The notes under the pieces were generated by a model. That model worked only from the letters and a program-made list of their open reading frames with translations, searched no databases and was not told the DNA's origin. The translations under genes and the position numbers were made by a program. DNA of 37,536 nt, taken from NCBI RefSeq assembly GCF_900016645.1, contig NZ_CDGJ01000114.1; one strand, written 5' to 3'. Shown here piece by piece: positions 7,063-15,497 of this stretch. The first letter of the stretch is position 1. Each line of letters opens with the position of its first letter. The stretch comes from Acididesulfobacillus acetoxydans. GTDB lineage: Bacteria; Bacillota; Desulfitobacteriia; Desulfitobacteriales; Desulfitobacteriaceae.

Positions 7063-8082
7063 ATGGTAAAAATGAGCGATGTCGCAAAACGCGCAAATGT
7101 CTCTACGGCGACGGTGTCCAGGGTCTTGAGCAAAGAAGGTTATGTCTCGGAGGAAACCCGTAACAAGGTACTTAAGGCCATTGATGTTCTAGGCTACACG
7201 CCAAACCGGCTGGCAAGCAACTTTCGCAAAAGCAGCTCCCATACGGTTCTGGCGATTATTCCCGATATCACCAATCCCTTTTTCTCGGAGGTTGTGAAAG
7301 GGTTGGAAAAGGTGGCTGCCGAACGAGGATATCACGTTCTATTAGGGGATACCGGCAATTCTTTGAACGTTGAACGGGACCTTATGGAACTGGTACGGGA
7401 GCAGTTGGCGGACGGGGTCATTTTGGCGACGGCCCGGGTTACCAATGAGGAAATTGAAAAACTCGGCAGGGAGCTGCCCCTTGTTGTCGCTTGCGAATAT
7501 TTTGACGGAATTTCCATTCCCACGGTATCCATTGACAACGTCGTGGCGGCACGGGAGGCGACCCAATATCTGATTGATTGCGGGCATCGCAGAATTGCGC
7601 TTATTTCCGGACGTTTCAACATTGTGCTGAATCGTGATCGGATACGCGGATACCGTCAGGCCCTCGAATACAGTGGGCTTCCCGTGCAGGAGAGCTTGAT
7701 CCAAGAGGGCGACTGGACCATGGAATCGGGGATGAATGCCATGTCCCGCATCTTAGCCATGGATCAATTACCGACCGCGGTATTCGCGGCTAGCGACGAG
7801 ATGGCGGTGGGGGCACTGAAGAGTTTGAAAGCCAAGGGGTTAAGAGTGCCAAACGATATGTCGGTTATGGGCTTTGACGACATTTCCCTCAGCGAGATGG
7901 TGGAACCGGAATTGAGCACAGTGCGGCAGCCAAAACGTGAGTTGGGAGAGTTGGCAATTCGCATGCTCCTCAATATTGTTGAGGGCAAGAAATTGGAACG
8001 GACACAGGTAATCTTACCGCACAGGCTGATGATCCGAGGGTCAACGGCGCCGCCGAGCCCTCCTCATGGGGGAGGCAGGTAG
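7063..8082 (+). CDS. LacI/GalR-family transcriptional regulator
   Basis: A 339-residue repressor with an N-terminal helix-turn-helix (MSDVAKRANVSTATVSRVL, residues 4-22), the hinge helix region (YTPNRLASNFR) and a periplasmic-binding-protein-like effector domain, including PDITNPFF, CGHRRIALI and the C-terminal MGFDDISLSEMVEPELSTVRQP block. The effector is presumably a sugar or sugar derivative handled by the following genes. The ribosome site is poor; ATG 7063 or 7072 could each be used. It is the first gene after a promoter with a palindromic operator and leads a run of co-directional catabolic genes ending at 17440. The effector cannot be deduced. Confidence 0.93.
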   Translation: MVKMSDVAKRANVSTATVSRVLSKEGYVSEETRNKVLKAIDVLGYTPNRLASNFRKSSSHTVLAIIPDITNPFFSEVVKGLEKVAAERGYHVLLGDTGNSLNVERDLMELVREQLADGVILATARVTNEEIEKLGRELPLVVACEYFDGISIPTVSIDNVVAAREATQYLIDCGHRRIALISGRFNIVLNRDRIRGYRQALEYSGLPVQESLIQEGDWTMESGMNAMSRILAMDQLPTAVFAASDEMAVGALKSLKAKGLRVPNDMSVMGFDDISLSEMVEPELSTVRQPKRELGELAIRMLLNIVEGKKLERTQVILPHRLMIRGSTAPPSPPHGGGR

Positions 8083-8164
8083 AAGGCCCCCAGATCCTTT
8101 ATCATTGCCGCTGGGGTAGTGTTGATCACCGGGAAAATGTAGAGAGAAAAAAGGGGGCAGGAGA

Positions 8165-9379
8165 GTGGATTCGTTCAAAGTTGGCGTAATCGGTACGGGA
8201 TTCATCGGCCCTGCTCACGTTGAGGCCATTCGCCGCTTGGGTCATGTGGAGGTTGCGGCGATTGCGGGAGTGGATCAGGCGTCTGCTGACAAGGTGGCCG
8301 GAGAACTCGGGATCCCTAAGGCTTACGCAGATTATCGGGAGCTGTTGGACGATCCTGAGATCATGGCGGTTCACAATTGTACGCCTAACCATTTACATTA
8401 CAGGGTGAACAGGGACAGTATCCTTGCAGGTAAAAATTTGCTTTCCGAAAAACCCTTGGCCTTGTCAAGATCACAGACTTCGGAACTCCTGAGCCTGGCG
8501 GAAACGCGGGGGATTGTCCATGGAGTCAACTTCAATTACAGGCAGTATCCCCTGGTCCAACATCTCCGTTCTCTCATTAAGAGTGGAGAATTGGGTACGG
8601 TGCGCTTAATTCGCGGAAATTACCTTCAAGACTGGTTATCTGAGGATACGGATTACAACTGGCGGATTGAGCCGCAATTGGGCGGTCCGTTGCGGGCGGT
8701 GGCAGATATCGGCTCTCATTGGCTCGACCTGGTGCAACACATCACGGGTCAGAGGATCACGGAGGTGTTTGCCGATCTCGCCACGGTTTTGCCGGTGCGA
8801 AAGCGCCCAACGGACGAGAGATTCACTTTTTCTCAGGCGCAGGGCGCGGCTGGAACTGTAAACAGTAAGGAAAATTTTGAGCAGGTCAAGGTAGAAACGG
8901 AAGACTATGCGACCCTATTGGTACACTTCAGCGGCGGAGCGGTGGGAACCGTGACGGTGTCTCAGGTGACGCCCGGCCGGAAGAACCATCTAGTTTGTGA
9001 AATCGATTGTAGCAAGGCTTCGGCTTACTGGTCCCAGGAGGAATCGGAGAAAGTTTGGATTGGACACAGAGATAGGGCTAACGAGTTGCTGATGGCGGAC
9101 CCGCTCTTGCTGGGTCAGAATGTAATGGATTACATTCGCTATCCTGGCGGGCATAACCAGGGATGGCCTGATGCATTGACGAATATGATGCGCCAGTTTT
9201 ACCGTGAAGTCATTCAATGCGAGAAAAAGGGAAACCGTGCTCAAGGGAGTCTGCGGTCATCCGGCGAGTCGGGACAGTTTGCGACTTTTGCGGACGGACA
9301 CCGGTTGCAATGCGTTTTGGATGCGGTTTGGGAAAGCCACAGAACCCGGAGGTGGGCAGAGGTCTCTTATCTGAACTGA
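8165..9379 (+). CDS. Gfo/Idh/MocA-family sugar oxidoreductase
   Basis: A 404-residue NAD(P)-dependent dehydrogenase of the glucose-fructose oxidoreductase/inositol dehydrogenase family. The N-terminal Rossmann fold shows GVIGTGFIGPAH; the EKPLAL segment carries the conserved catalytic-site Lys, and ADIGSHWLDLVQHITG contains the conserved His/Asp region of the substrate domain. Family members oxidise a ring hydroxyl of sugars, inositols or glycosides. The start is GTG 8165 after a GGGGGCAGGAG ribosome site. It is followed 29 bases later by a TIM-barrel isomerase/epimerase gene, a pairing seen in inositol, levoglucosan and glycoside catabolism. Actual substrate unknown; the operon's importer and corrinoid methyltransferase suggest a modified (possibly O-methylated) sugar or cyclitol. 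Confidence 0.92.
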   Translation: MDSFKVGVIGTGFIGPAHVEAIRRLGHVEVAAIAGVDQASADKVAGELGIPKAYADYRELLDDPEIMAVHNCTPNHLHYRVNRDSILAGKNLLSEKPLALSRSQTSELLSLAETRGIVHGVNFNYRQYPLVQHLRSLIKSGELGTVRLIRGNYLQDWLSEDTDYNWRIEPQLGGPLRAVADIGSHWLDLVQHITGQRITEVFADLATVLPVRKRPTDERFTFSQAQGAAGTVNSKENFEQVKVETEDYATLLVHFSGGAVGTVTVSQVTPGRKNHLVCEIDCSKASAYWSQEESEKVWIGHRDRANELLMADPLLLGQNVMDYIRYPGGHNQGWPDALTNMMRQFYREVIQCEKKGNRAQGSLRSSGESGQFATFADGHRLQCVLDAVWESHRTRRWAEVSYLN

Positions 9380-9408
9380 TTATTTTAAGAAAAGAGGTGA
9401 GAGTAAAT

Positions 9409-10380
9409 ATGCAATTAGGGGTACTGACGGTTCTGTTCCAGGACAAACCTTTAGAGGAAATGTTGGATATCGTACAGCAGTTCGGCTTAGACGCGATCGA
9501 ACTGGGTACGGGAAACTATCCGGGCAATGCGCACTGCAACCCAGACGAGTTGCTGTCCGATGCGCTTAAGTTGCGTAGAATGCAGGATGCCATAGCCAGT
9601 CACGGGTTGACGGTCAGTGCCTTGAGTTGCCAGGGTAACCCGTTGCACCCAAGAGAAGATGTGGCGCGGCAGGCACACGATGTCTGGCGGAAAACCGTTT
9701 TATTGGCGGAACGAATCGGAGTTCATTGTATCAACGTCTTTTCCGGTTGTCCCGGGGATTCGGACCTGGCCTCAGCGCCAAACTGGGTGACTTGTGCCTG
9801 GCCGCCCGACTATGAGAGGGTTCTGCGCTGGCAATGGGAGAATAAGCTCATTCCCTATTGGCAAGAAGAGGCCCAATTTGCCGAAAACCACGGGCTTCAG
9901 CAGATCGCTTTTGAAATGCATCCCGGATTTATGGTGTACAACCCGGAAACCCTAATGCGCCTGCGCGAAGCAGTAGGGTCACAGATCGGGGCCAATTTTG
10001 ACCCCAGCCATCTGGTCTGGCAAGGGATCGACCCTGTGGATGCTATCCGTTACCTGGGAGAGAGGGGCGCGCTCTTTCATTTTCATGCCAAGGACGTCGC
10101 TTTGGCTGAGCACAACATTCATGTCCAGGGCGTGTTGGATACAAAATCATATTCCCGAGTTTCAGAGCGTTCTTGGACTTTTTGCACGGTCGGTTATGGT
10201 CAAACCGAGATGAAGTGGAAAAACATGATCAGCGCGCTCAGACTCACTGGTTACGATGGAGTTCTAAGCATTGAGCATGAGGATTCGATGATGTCGCCCC
10301 TGGAAGGATTCAGAAGGTCTGTCGAGTTGCTCAAACGCTGTATCGTGCGCGAACCGGCCAGCGCTACCTGGTGGGTATGA
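9409..10380 (+). CDS. Sugar phosphate isomerase/epimerase-like TIM-barrel protein
   Basis: A 323-residue AP-endonuclease-2/xylose-isomerase-like barrel (IolE/IolI/epimerase group). Metal-site elements are visible: AFEMHPGFM (Glu), ANFDPSHLVW (Asp, His), FHFHAKDV (His) and a late SIEHED (Glu). The start is ATG 9409 after AAGAGGTGAG, not the TTG/GTG-type starts further upstream, which lie inside the dehydrogenase gene. Such enzymes isomerise or epimerise sugars, dehydrate keto-inositols, or eliminate the aglycone from 3-keto-glycosides. With the preceding Gfo/Idh/MocA protein it forms an oxidise-then-rearrange pair. A 282-base gap without recognised features separates it from the transporter genes. 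Confidence 0.9.
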   Translation: MQLGVLTVLFQDKPLEEMLDIVQQFGLDAIELGTGNYPGNAHCNPDELLSDALKLRRMQDAIASHGLTVSALSCQGNPLHPREDVARQAHDVWRKTVLLAERIGVHCINVFSGCPGDSDLASAPNWVTCAWPPDYERVLRWQWENKLIPYWQEEAQFAENHGLQQIAFEMHPGFMVYNPETLMRLREAVGSQIGANFDPSHLVWQGIDPVDAIRYLGERGALFHFHAKDVALAEHNIHVQGVLDTKSYSRVSERSWTFCTVGYGQTEMKWKNMISALRLTGYDGVLSIEHEDSMMSPLEGFRRSVELLKRCIVREPASATWWV

Positions 10381-10662
10381 GATCAGAGCCGGAGTCTTAA
10401 GTGACATTCCCCCAAGTCCTCGTCGCTGCCCGAGCAATGCATTCCGGTATGAAGGGAGTTAATCCCGCACAATTAGCCGGCGAACCCGTGAACCAGGCGG
10501 CCTAGTGAAAGAAATTTTGCAGATCGTAGTGGATGGTCGGGAATGAATCGGAGGGGGGTGATCGTCAGCCGGCAGGGTCCCCGGGTGGGGAATCCCGGCG
10601 ATTTAGATGGCGGCACAGGGCAAGGGTGGGTGTACTAAAAGTAGAAGGGGGATAACATTAGC

Positions 10663-11763
10663 ATGCTGAAGAAAGGTCTGGCAACCACAATCGCATTAAG
10701 TCTGGTGGCGGTCTTCTTGTTGGCGGCAGGATGCGGAACACCGACCGGCAAGGGCACAGCGAGTTCCGGCGGCGGTTCAGGGAAGTCCTTTGTCATTGGC
10801 GTGGCAAACGGCTATATCGGTAATGACTGGCGCACACAAATGATCGCGGATGTGCAACAGGTCGCGAAGACATATGAGAAACAGGGGGTTATCTCCAAAC
10901 TCATCGTTGAAAACGCGAATAATGATGTAACACAGCAAATCTCGCAGATTCAAAATATGATCAACTCCGGTGTGAATGCGATTATGATCGACCCGGTGTC
11001 GGCAACCGCACTCGTGCCGGCCATACAAAAGGCTCAGAAAGCCGGCATTCTGGTCATTCCGTTTGACGGTGTCGTTAATAATCCGAAAGTAACAAACATT
11101 ACAACCGACCAATACAGTTGGGCCAAAGGAGGGGCTGAGTGGCTGGCGGATCAACTGCATGGCAAAGGAAATATTATCCTGATGGACGGCTTGGCGGGAG
11201 TGCCTGCCGAGAATATCCGGGCGCAAGCGGAGCAGGATGTTTTCTCCAAGTACCCGGGTATCCATGTTTTGCAGAAAGTGTTCGGTGGCTGGGCCGAGGC
11301 AACAGCCGAGCAAAAGATGACGAGTCTGATTGCGACTTATCCTAATATCGACGGAATCTATACCCAGGACGGCATGGGAATGGGAATTGTACAAGCTTAC
11401 ACCGCAGCGCACAAAACGCCGCCGTTGATGACTGGAGATGTCACGGTGGGCTTCTTTAAGTACTGGACAGAACATGAGAATTCCGGGTTCCACAGCTACG
11501 TTGAGTCCAATCCGCCGGGAATCGGAGCGACGGCGCTGGAGTTCACGGTTAATATGTTGCAGGGCAAAAAACTTAAGAGCTCGTCTATTCAGGCGAATCC
11601 GGTGGATACGTCGGAAACGAACACGGTTCTTGTGAAGTCGCCGCTGACCGTGACGGACTCCAATCTGCAACAGGTTTGGAACTCGACAATGAAGGGCAAA
11701 CCGAGTTCATACAGTTTGGATGCGTGGCTTACCCCTTCCCAGGTGGACGCGTACTTCCAGTGA
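10663..11763 (+). CDS. Sugar ABC transporter substrate-binding lipoprotein (RbsB-like)
   Basis: A 366-residue periplasmic-binding-protein type 1 (Peripla_BP_4) component of a CUT2 importer. It has a lipoprotein signal ending LLAAGCG, a Gly/Ser-rich linker, then FVIGVANGYIGNDWRTQMIADVQ, a MINSGVNAIMIDPVS segment and DGIYTQDGMGMGIV, matching the ribose/galactose/inositol-binding fold. It should capture the substrate outside the membrane and hand it to the two permeases encoded downstream. The start is ATG 10663 after GAAGGGGGATAA. The family binds pentoses, hexoses, inositols and autoinducer-2, so the ligand is open. Confidence 0.93.
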   Translation: MLKKGLATTIALSLVAVFLLAAGCGTPTGKGTASSGGGSGKSFVIGVANGYIGNDWRTQMIADVQQVAKTYEKQGVISKLIVENANNDVTQQISQIQNMINSGVNAIMIDPVSATALVPAIQKAQKAGILVIPFDGVVNNPKVTNITTDQYSWAKGGAEWLADQLHGKGNIILMDGLAGVPAENIRAQAEQDVFSKYPGIHVLQKVFGGWAEATAEQKMTSLIATYPNIDGIYTQDGMGMGIVQAYTAAHKTPPLMTGDVTVGFFKYWTEHENSGFHSYVESNPPGIGATALEFTVNMLQGKKLKSSSIQANPVDTSETNTVLVKSPLTVTDSNLQQVWNSTMKGKPSSYSLDAWLTPSQVDAYFQ

Positions 11764-11795
11764 AATGACTTGACAAAGCAAGGAGGGGACCGGGG

Positions 11796-13322
11796 GTGCT
11801 GACGATAGAAGGGCTTCGGAAAGAGTACGGCGCGGTTGTCGCCTTGCAAGGTGCATCTTTGTCACTTGTGCCCGGCACCATACATGCCTTGTTGGGAGCG
11901 AACGGGTCTGGGAAGAGCACGCTGGTAAAAATGCTAGGGGGTGTCGTTCGTCCTACAGAGGGAATGATATGGGTCGATGAGCAAAGGCTAGAGACCGGCA
12001 GTCCGGCGCACGCGATTCATCAGGGCATTGCCGTTTCTTACCAGGAGACGAGTCTGGTGCCCAGCATGTCGGTGGCGGATAACCTGCTGCTCGGAATCGA
12101 GCCCACAGGGAAAGCCGGGTATGTGGCGCGCCGGGCCATTAGAGAGCGGGCGGCGGAGATCCTCGACCAACTGGAGTTAAACATTCCGCCGGATGTTCCT
12201 GTCGCAGAGTTGCCCACGAATGCCCAGCACCTCTTGGAGATCGGGAAGGCACTTGTCAAAAGGCCCAAGTACCTGGTTTTGGACGAAGCAACCGCGGCTT
12301 TGCGCCGCGAAGAGGTAAAAAGGCTCTTTAGTATCGTCTGCGGCCTTCGGGATGAAGGAGCAGCAATCCTGTTTGTGTCCCACCGCTTTGACGAAGTTTA
12401 TGCGATTTGCGACCGGGCCACGGTTCTGCGCAACGGAGCCGTGGTCGGCACCCGGTCTTTAAGTAAGACATCGCGGGAAGAACTCATTCAGGATATGATC
12501 GGCCAAAGAATCTCGCTGGAACCGGTGCGGCAGGAAACCGGGAACTCGATTAAAAAGCAGTCCCTTCGTTTGAAAGCGAGATCTCTGACGAACTCGGAAC
12601 TAGGAGGCGTGGATTTGGAAGTCAGCGCGGGGGAAATTGTGGGAATCGGGGGCCTTCAAGGACAGGGTCAGACCGCCCTCCTGCGTGCACTCATTGGCGC
12701 AATTCTGGTTCGCGGCGACCTGGAAACGGAGGGTCATCGGGGGCTGTTTCGGAATCCGTCACATGCGGCTGAGAGTGGGGTTCGTTTCATTTCCGGCGAC
12801 CGTGGGCGTGAGGGGGTATTCGGCCAGCGCTCCATCTACGAAAATATAATGATAGGCCGTATCGCCACTTCTCCACTGTGGCAAAGGGCTTGGCAGCGTG
12901 GAAAAAACCGAGCGGTCCGGGATTTGGTCGAGCAACTGAAGATTGTTCACCATTCCCTCACTCAGGAAGTGAGGGGTTTGAGCGGGGGAAATCAACAAAA
13001 GGTACTCTTCGCCCGGACGCTGGCTTCAAGGCCGAATGTTGTTATTTTGGATGATCCGACCAAGGGCGTGGATGTGTCCACCAGAATGGAGATTCACCGA
13101 CTGCTGCGCAGCATGGCCGGCGCAGGAGTGGGGCTCCTGATTGCATCCAGCGATGACGAGGAACTGGCCGGAGTTTGCGACCGTGTGCTCATTATGTACG
13201 AGGGACGGATTGTTAGGGAACTTACAGGTGACCTGCAGCCCTCCCATATTACAAAAGCGTCGATTGAAGGGGCTCAATCGGAAAAGGGGAAAGGGGCTGA
13301 AACACGTGCGGACTCGCTTTAG
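11796..13322 (+). CDS. Sugar ABC transporter ATP-binding protein, two-domain (RbsA/MglA-like)
   Basis: A 508-residue double ATPase of the CUT2 class. Domain 1 has an intact Walker A (GANGSGKST, Lys40) and a Walker B LVLDEATAAL, but a degenerate signature (ELPTNAQ instead of LSxGQ). Domain 2 has the family-typical defective Walker A (GLQGQGQT, no Lys) with a good signature LSGGNQQK and ILDDPTKGVD. The two halves therefore complement each other to form one fully canonical ATP site. The start is GTG 11796 behind AAGGAGGGG. The 3' end overlaps the first permease by 17 bases, indicating translational coupling. It powers import of the ligand of the upstream binding protein. Confidence 0.94.
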   Translation: MLTIEGLRKEYGAVVALQGASLSLVPGTIHALLGANGSGKSTLVKMLGGVVRPTEGMIWVDEQRLETGSPAHAIHQGIAVSYQETSLVPSMSVADNLLLGIEPTGKAGYVARRAIRERAAEILDQLELNIPPDVPVAELPTNAQHLLEIGKALVKRPKYLVLDEATAALRREEVKRLFSIVCGLRDEGAAILFVSHRFDEVYAICDRATVLRNGAVVGTRSLSKTSREELIQDMIGQRISLEPVRQETGNSIKKQSLRLKARSLTNSELGGVDLEVSAGEIVGIGGLQGQGQTALLRALIGAILVRGDLETEGHRGLFRNPSHAAESGVRFISGDRGREGVFGQRSIYENIMIGRIATSPLWQRAWQRGKNRAVRDLVEQLKIVHHSLTQEVRGLSGGNQQKVLFARTLASRPNVVILDDPTKGVDVSTRMEIHRLLRSMAGAGVGLLIASSDDEELAGVCDRVLIMYEGRIVRELTGDLQPSHITKASIEGAQSEKGKGAETRADSL

Positions 13323-14292
13323 TTCGAATCAGACGGCCACGCGGATATTCCGTTCCCCCGCGATGATTGGATGGGTGTTGTTTCTACTCGGCCTGGTTGC
13401 CAACGCGATCGTTCAACCTACACTATTCAAACTATCCGTCATTAACTCCAACCTGGGGCTGGCGGCTCCGCTGGTAATGGTAGCCATTGGGCAGACGGCC
13501 GCTGTGTTGGCGGGCGGGATTGACTTGTCCGTAGGTGCCATTGTGACGCTGACAAATGTCCTGGTGGTAAGCTTGTGCAGCTTTCATCACACCGGCTTTT
13601 GGCTGGCGGCGATTCTTGGGGTCGCGGCCGGGATTGCGGTCGGGGTGGTTAACGGATTCATTATCAGTATTGTGCGAATTCCGGCCTTGCTGGTTACATT
13701 TGCCATGATGTCAATTATCAACGGTGTGGCACTCGCCATCCTTCCTCAACCCGGCGGACAGATTCCGGCGGATATTTATCAGATTTATGGTAATACGGTA
13801 GCGGGCCTGCCGTTTCCACTACTCCTCATTATTGTTGGGGTTTTGTTGTGGGTGGTTTTCCGGTATCGTAAAATCGGCCGTTATTTAATCGCGGTTGGCG
13901 GGGCGGCTGGGTCCAGTCGGGCCAACGGTATCCCGGTTACAAAAGTGAGGTTTCAATCCTACGTCCTGTCAGCGATGTTCGCCAGCTTGGCCGGACTGTT
14001 TCTCACCGCGGAGGTGAGTTCGGGCGATCCGCTTATTGGTGCGTCTTATGCGCTTAATTCTCTGGCAGCGGTAGTTTTGGGCGGCACGGCGCTCGCGGGC
14101 GGTCGGGGTTCAGTCAGCGGCTCGGTGGGGGGTGCGCTGTTCCTGATTCTTGTGCAAAATATTGTGTACTTCGCAAATGTACCTTCATATTATCAGACGT
14201 TGGTTTCGGGTCTCATTGTGGTTATGGGTTTGGCGACAACCGGAGTCTTATATGCGCGGTCAGGTAAATGGCGCCTGACCAACGGGAGGTGA
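13306..14292 (+). CDS. Sugar ABC transporter permease (RbsC-like), first subunit
   Basis: A ~328-residue CUT2 permease (BPD_transp_2) with about 8-10 hydrophobic segments. Characteristic motifs are IGQTAAVLAGGIDLSVGAIV, VVNGFIISIVRIPALLVTFAMM and VLGGTALAGGRGSVSGSV, which form the substrate path and ATPase contact. I use GTG 13306, which overlaps the ATPase gene by 17 bases and has GGGGAAAGGGG upstream. The longer frame beginning at 13141 would add ~55 residues lying wholly inside the ATPase gene. A second, different permease follows after four bases, so the channel is likely a heterodimer. Confidence 0.9.
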   Translation: MRTRFSSNQTATRIFRSPAMIGWVLFLLGLVANAIVQPTLFKLSVINSNLGLAAPLVMVAIGQTAAVLAGGIDLSVGAIVTLTNVLVVSLCSFHHTGFWLAAILGVAAGIAVGVVNGFIISIVRIPALLVTFAMMSIINGVALAILPQPGGQIPADIYQIYGNTVAGLPFPLLLIIVGVLLWVVFRYRKIGRYLIAVGGAAGSSRANGIPVTKVRFQSYVLSAMFASLAGLFLTAEVSSGDPLIGASYALNSLAAVVLGGTALAGGRGSVSGSVGGALFLILVQNIVYFANVPSYYQTLVSGLIVVMGLATTGVLYARSGKWRLTNGR

Positions 14293-14296
14293 TGAT

Positions 14297-15268
14297 ATGG
14301 CCTTCACAGAACGAGTGAAGCAACGGCTCGGACAGAGCTCTCGAAACTCTTTGGGGATCGCGGTGGGAGTTGCCGTACTTCTGACGGCAGTCGGAGGTGC
14401 TTTCAATAGAGGGTTTGTGTCGCCGTCAAATCTGCTTAACCTGCTGGCGATCTCTTCGTTGCTCGGCCTGGCCGCCGCAGGGCAGACCCTGGTCGTACTT
14501 AGCGGGGGGGAAGGAATTGATTTGTCAATAGGGGCAGTCATTTCTCTGTCAGCGGTTCTCACTTCACAGATTTCCAACGGACAAAACGGTCTCTTGCTCC
14601 CGGCTGTTGTCGTGACACTCGTTGTGGGTGTATTGCTGGGCCTTGTCAACGGTTTAGGAATTTATTTGGCACAGGTCCCGCCTCTCATTATGACACTGGG
14701 AATGTCGAGCGTTATAGAAGGCATTGTTCTGGTTTATACGCAGGGACAACCGAAAGGACAGGCGCCGCCGTTCCTGGCGGCATTGGGCACCGGACAGGTT
14801 TTGGGGATTCCCTGGTTGATCATCGTATGGGCTATGTTCACACTTATTATCTGGTACGTGCTCAAGTACCTTGTGTATGGACGGCTCCTGTTTCTAGTGG
14901 GGGACAATCGCAGTGCGGGCAGAATGAGCGGGGTGCCGGTTGCCAAACTAGTTGTGGGGACTTATGCGCTGAGTGGATTTTTCAGCGCCTGTACGGGCAT
15001 TTTGTTCCTGGGATATACGAACACGACCTATCTGAATATCGGAGACGTCTATATCCTGCCATCCGTCGCGGCCGTGGTTGTAGGCGGGACTGCGCTTTCT
15101 GGCGGACGCGGAGGATACATCGGTACGGTTGTTGGGGCTATTCTGTTAACAGTTCTGGATAGCCTTCTAACCACCCTGCACATGGGAGAGGCGACTCGGG
15201 GGATTATTAACGGCGTGGTCTTGCTGGTGCTGCTGTCCATCTACACGCGTCAGCCAAAGGATGCCTGA
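14297..15268 (+). CDS. Sugar ABC transporter permease (RbsC-like), second subunit
   Basis: A 323-residue membrane protein of the same CUT2 family as its neighbour but clearly a different sequence. Matching blocks are AAGQTLVVLSGGEGIDLSIGAVISL, LGLVNGLGIYLAQVPPLIMTLGMSSV and VVGGTALSGGRGGYIGTVVGAILL. The start is ATG 14297, preceded by GGGAGGTGATG. Paired permeases occur in some CUT2 systems such as the YtfT/YjfF type. It ends the transporter set; 229 bases without a recognised element separate it from the methyltransferase gene. Confidence 0.92.
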   Translation: MAFTERVKQRLGQSSRNSLGIAVGVAVLLTAVGGAFNRGFVSPSNLLNLLAISSLLGLAAAGQTLVVLSGGEGIDLSIGAVISLSAVLTSQISNGQNGLLLPAVVVTLVVGVLLGLVNGLGIYLAQVPPLIMTLGMSSVIEGIVLVYTQGQPKGQAPPFLAALGTGQVLGIPWLIIVWAMFTLIIWYVLKYLVYGRLLFLVGDNRSAGRMSGVPVAKLVVGTYALSGFFSACTGILFLGYTNTTYLNIGDVYILPSVAAVVVGGTALSGGRGGYIGTVVGAILLTVLDSLLTTLHMGEATRGIINGVVLLVLLSIYTRQPKDA

Positions 15269-15497
15269 CAGCCACGAGAATACCGGTCAACTACGAGGGT
15301 ACTGGAAACTGCGTGGATACCGATCCAAGGTCCGAGTGAACTTGTTTGGCTAAAACTGAATAGGGAGGTTTCGGCAACGAAAGTCTCCAGTTGACACTGC
15401 CAGCAGCGGTGAAACTGAAAAGGCGGTATAGGGAATTACGTTGCTCGTAAGGGGTTGCGGATTGCGGAAAACATCACTCGATATGGGAGGGGATTGT

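Noticed and set aside
10777..11670. 297-residue minus-strand ORF inside the RbsB-like gene
   Set aside because: It is rich in Arg/His, lacks any domain and lies wholly opposite a well-supported binding protein.
15269..15497. Possible cobalamin riboswitch before the corrinoid methyltransferase genes
   Set aside because: A short AATAGGGA match exists, but the conserved B12-box core and the long pairing pattern are absent.
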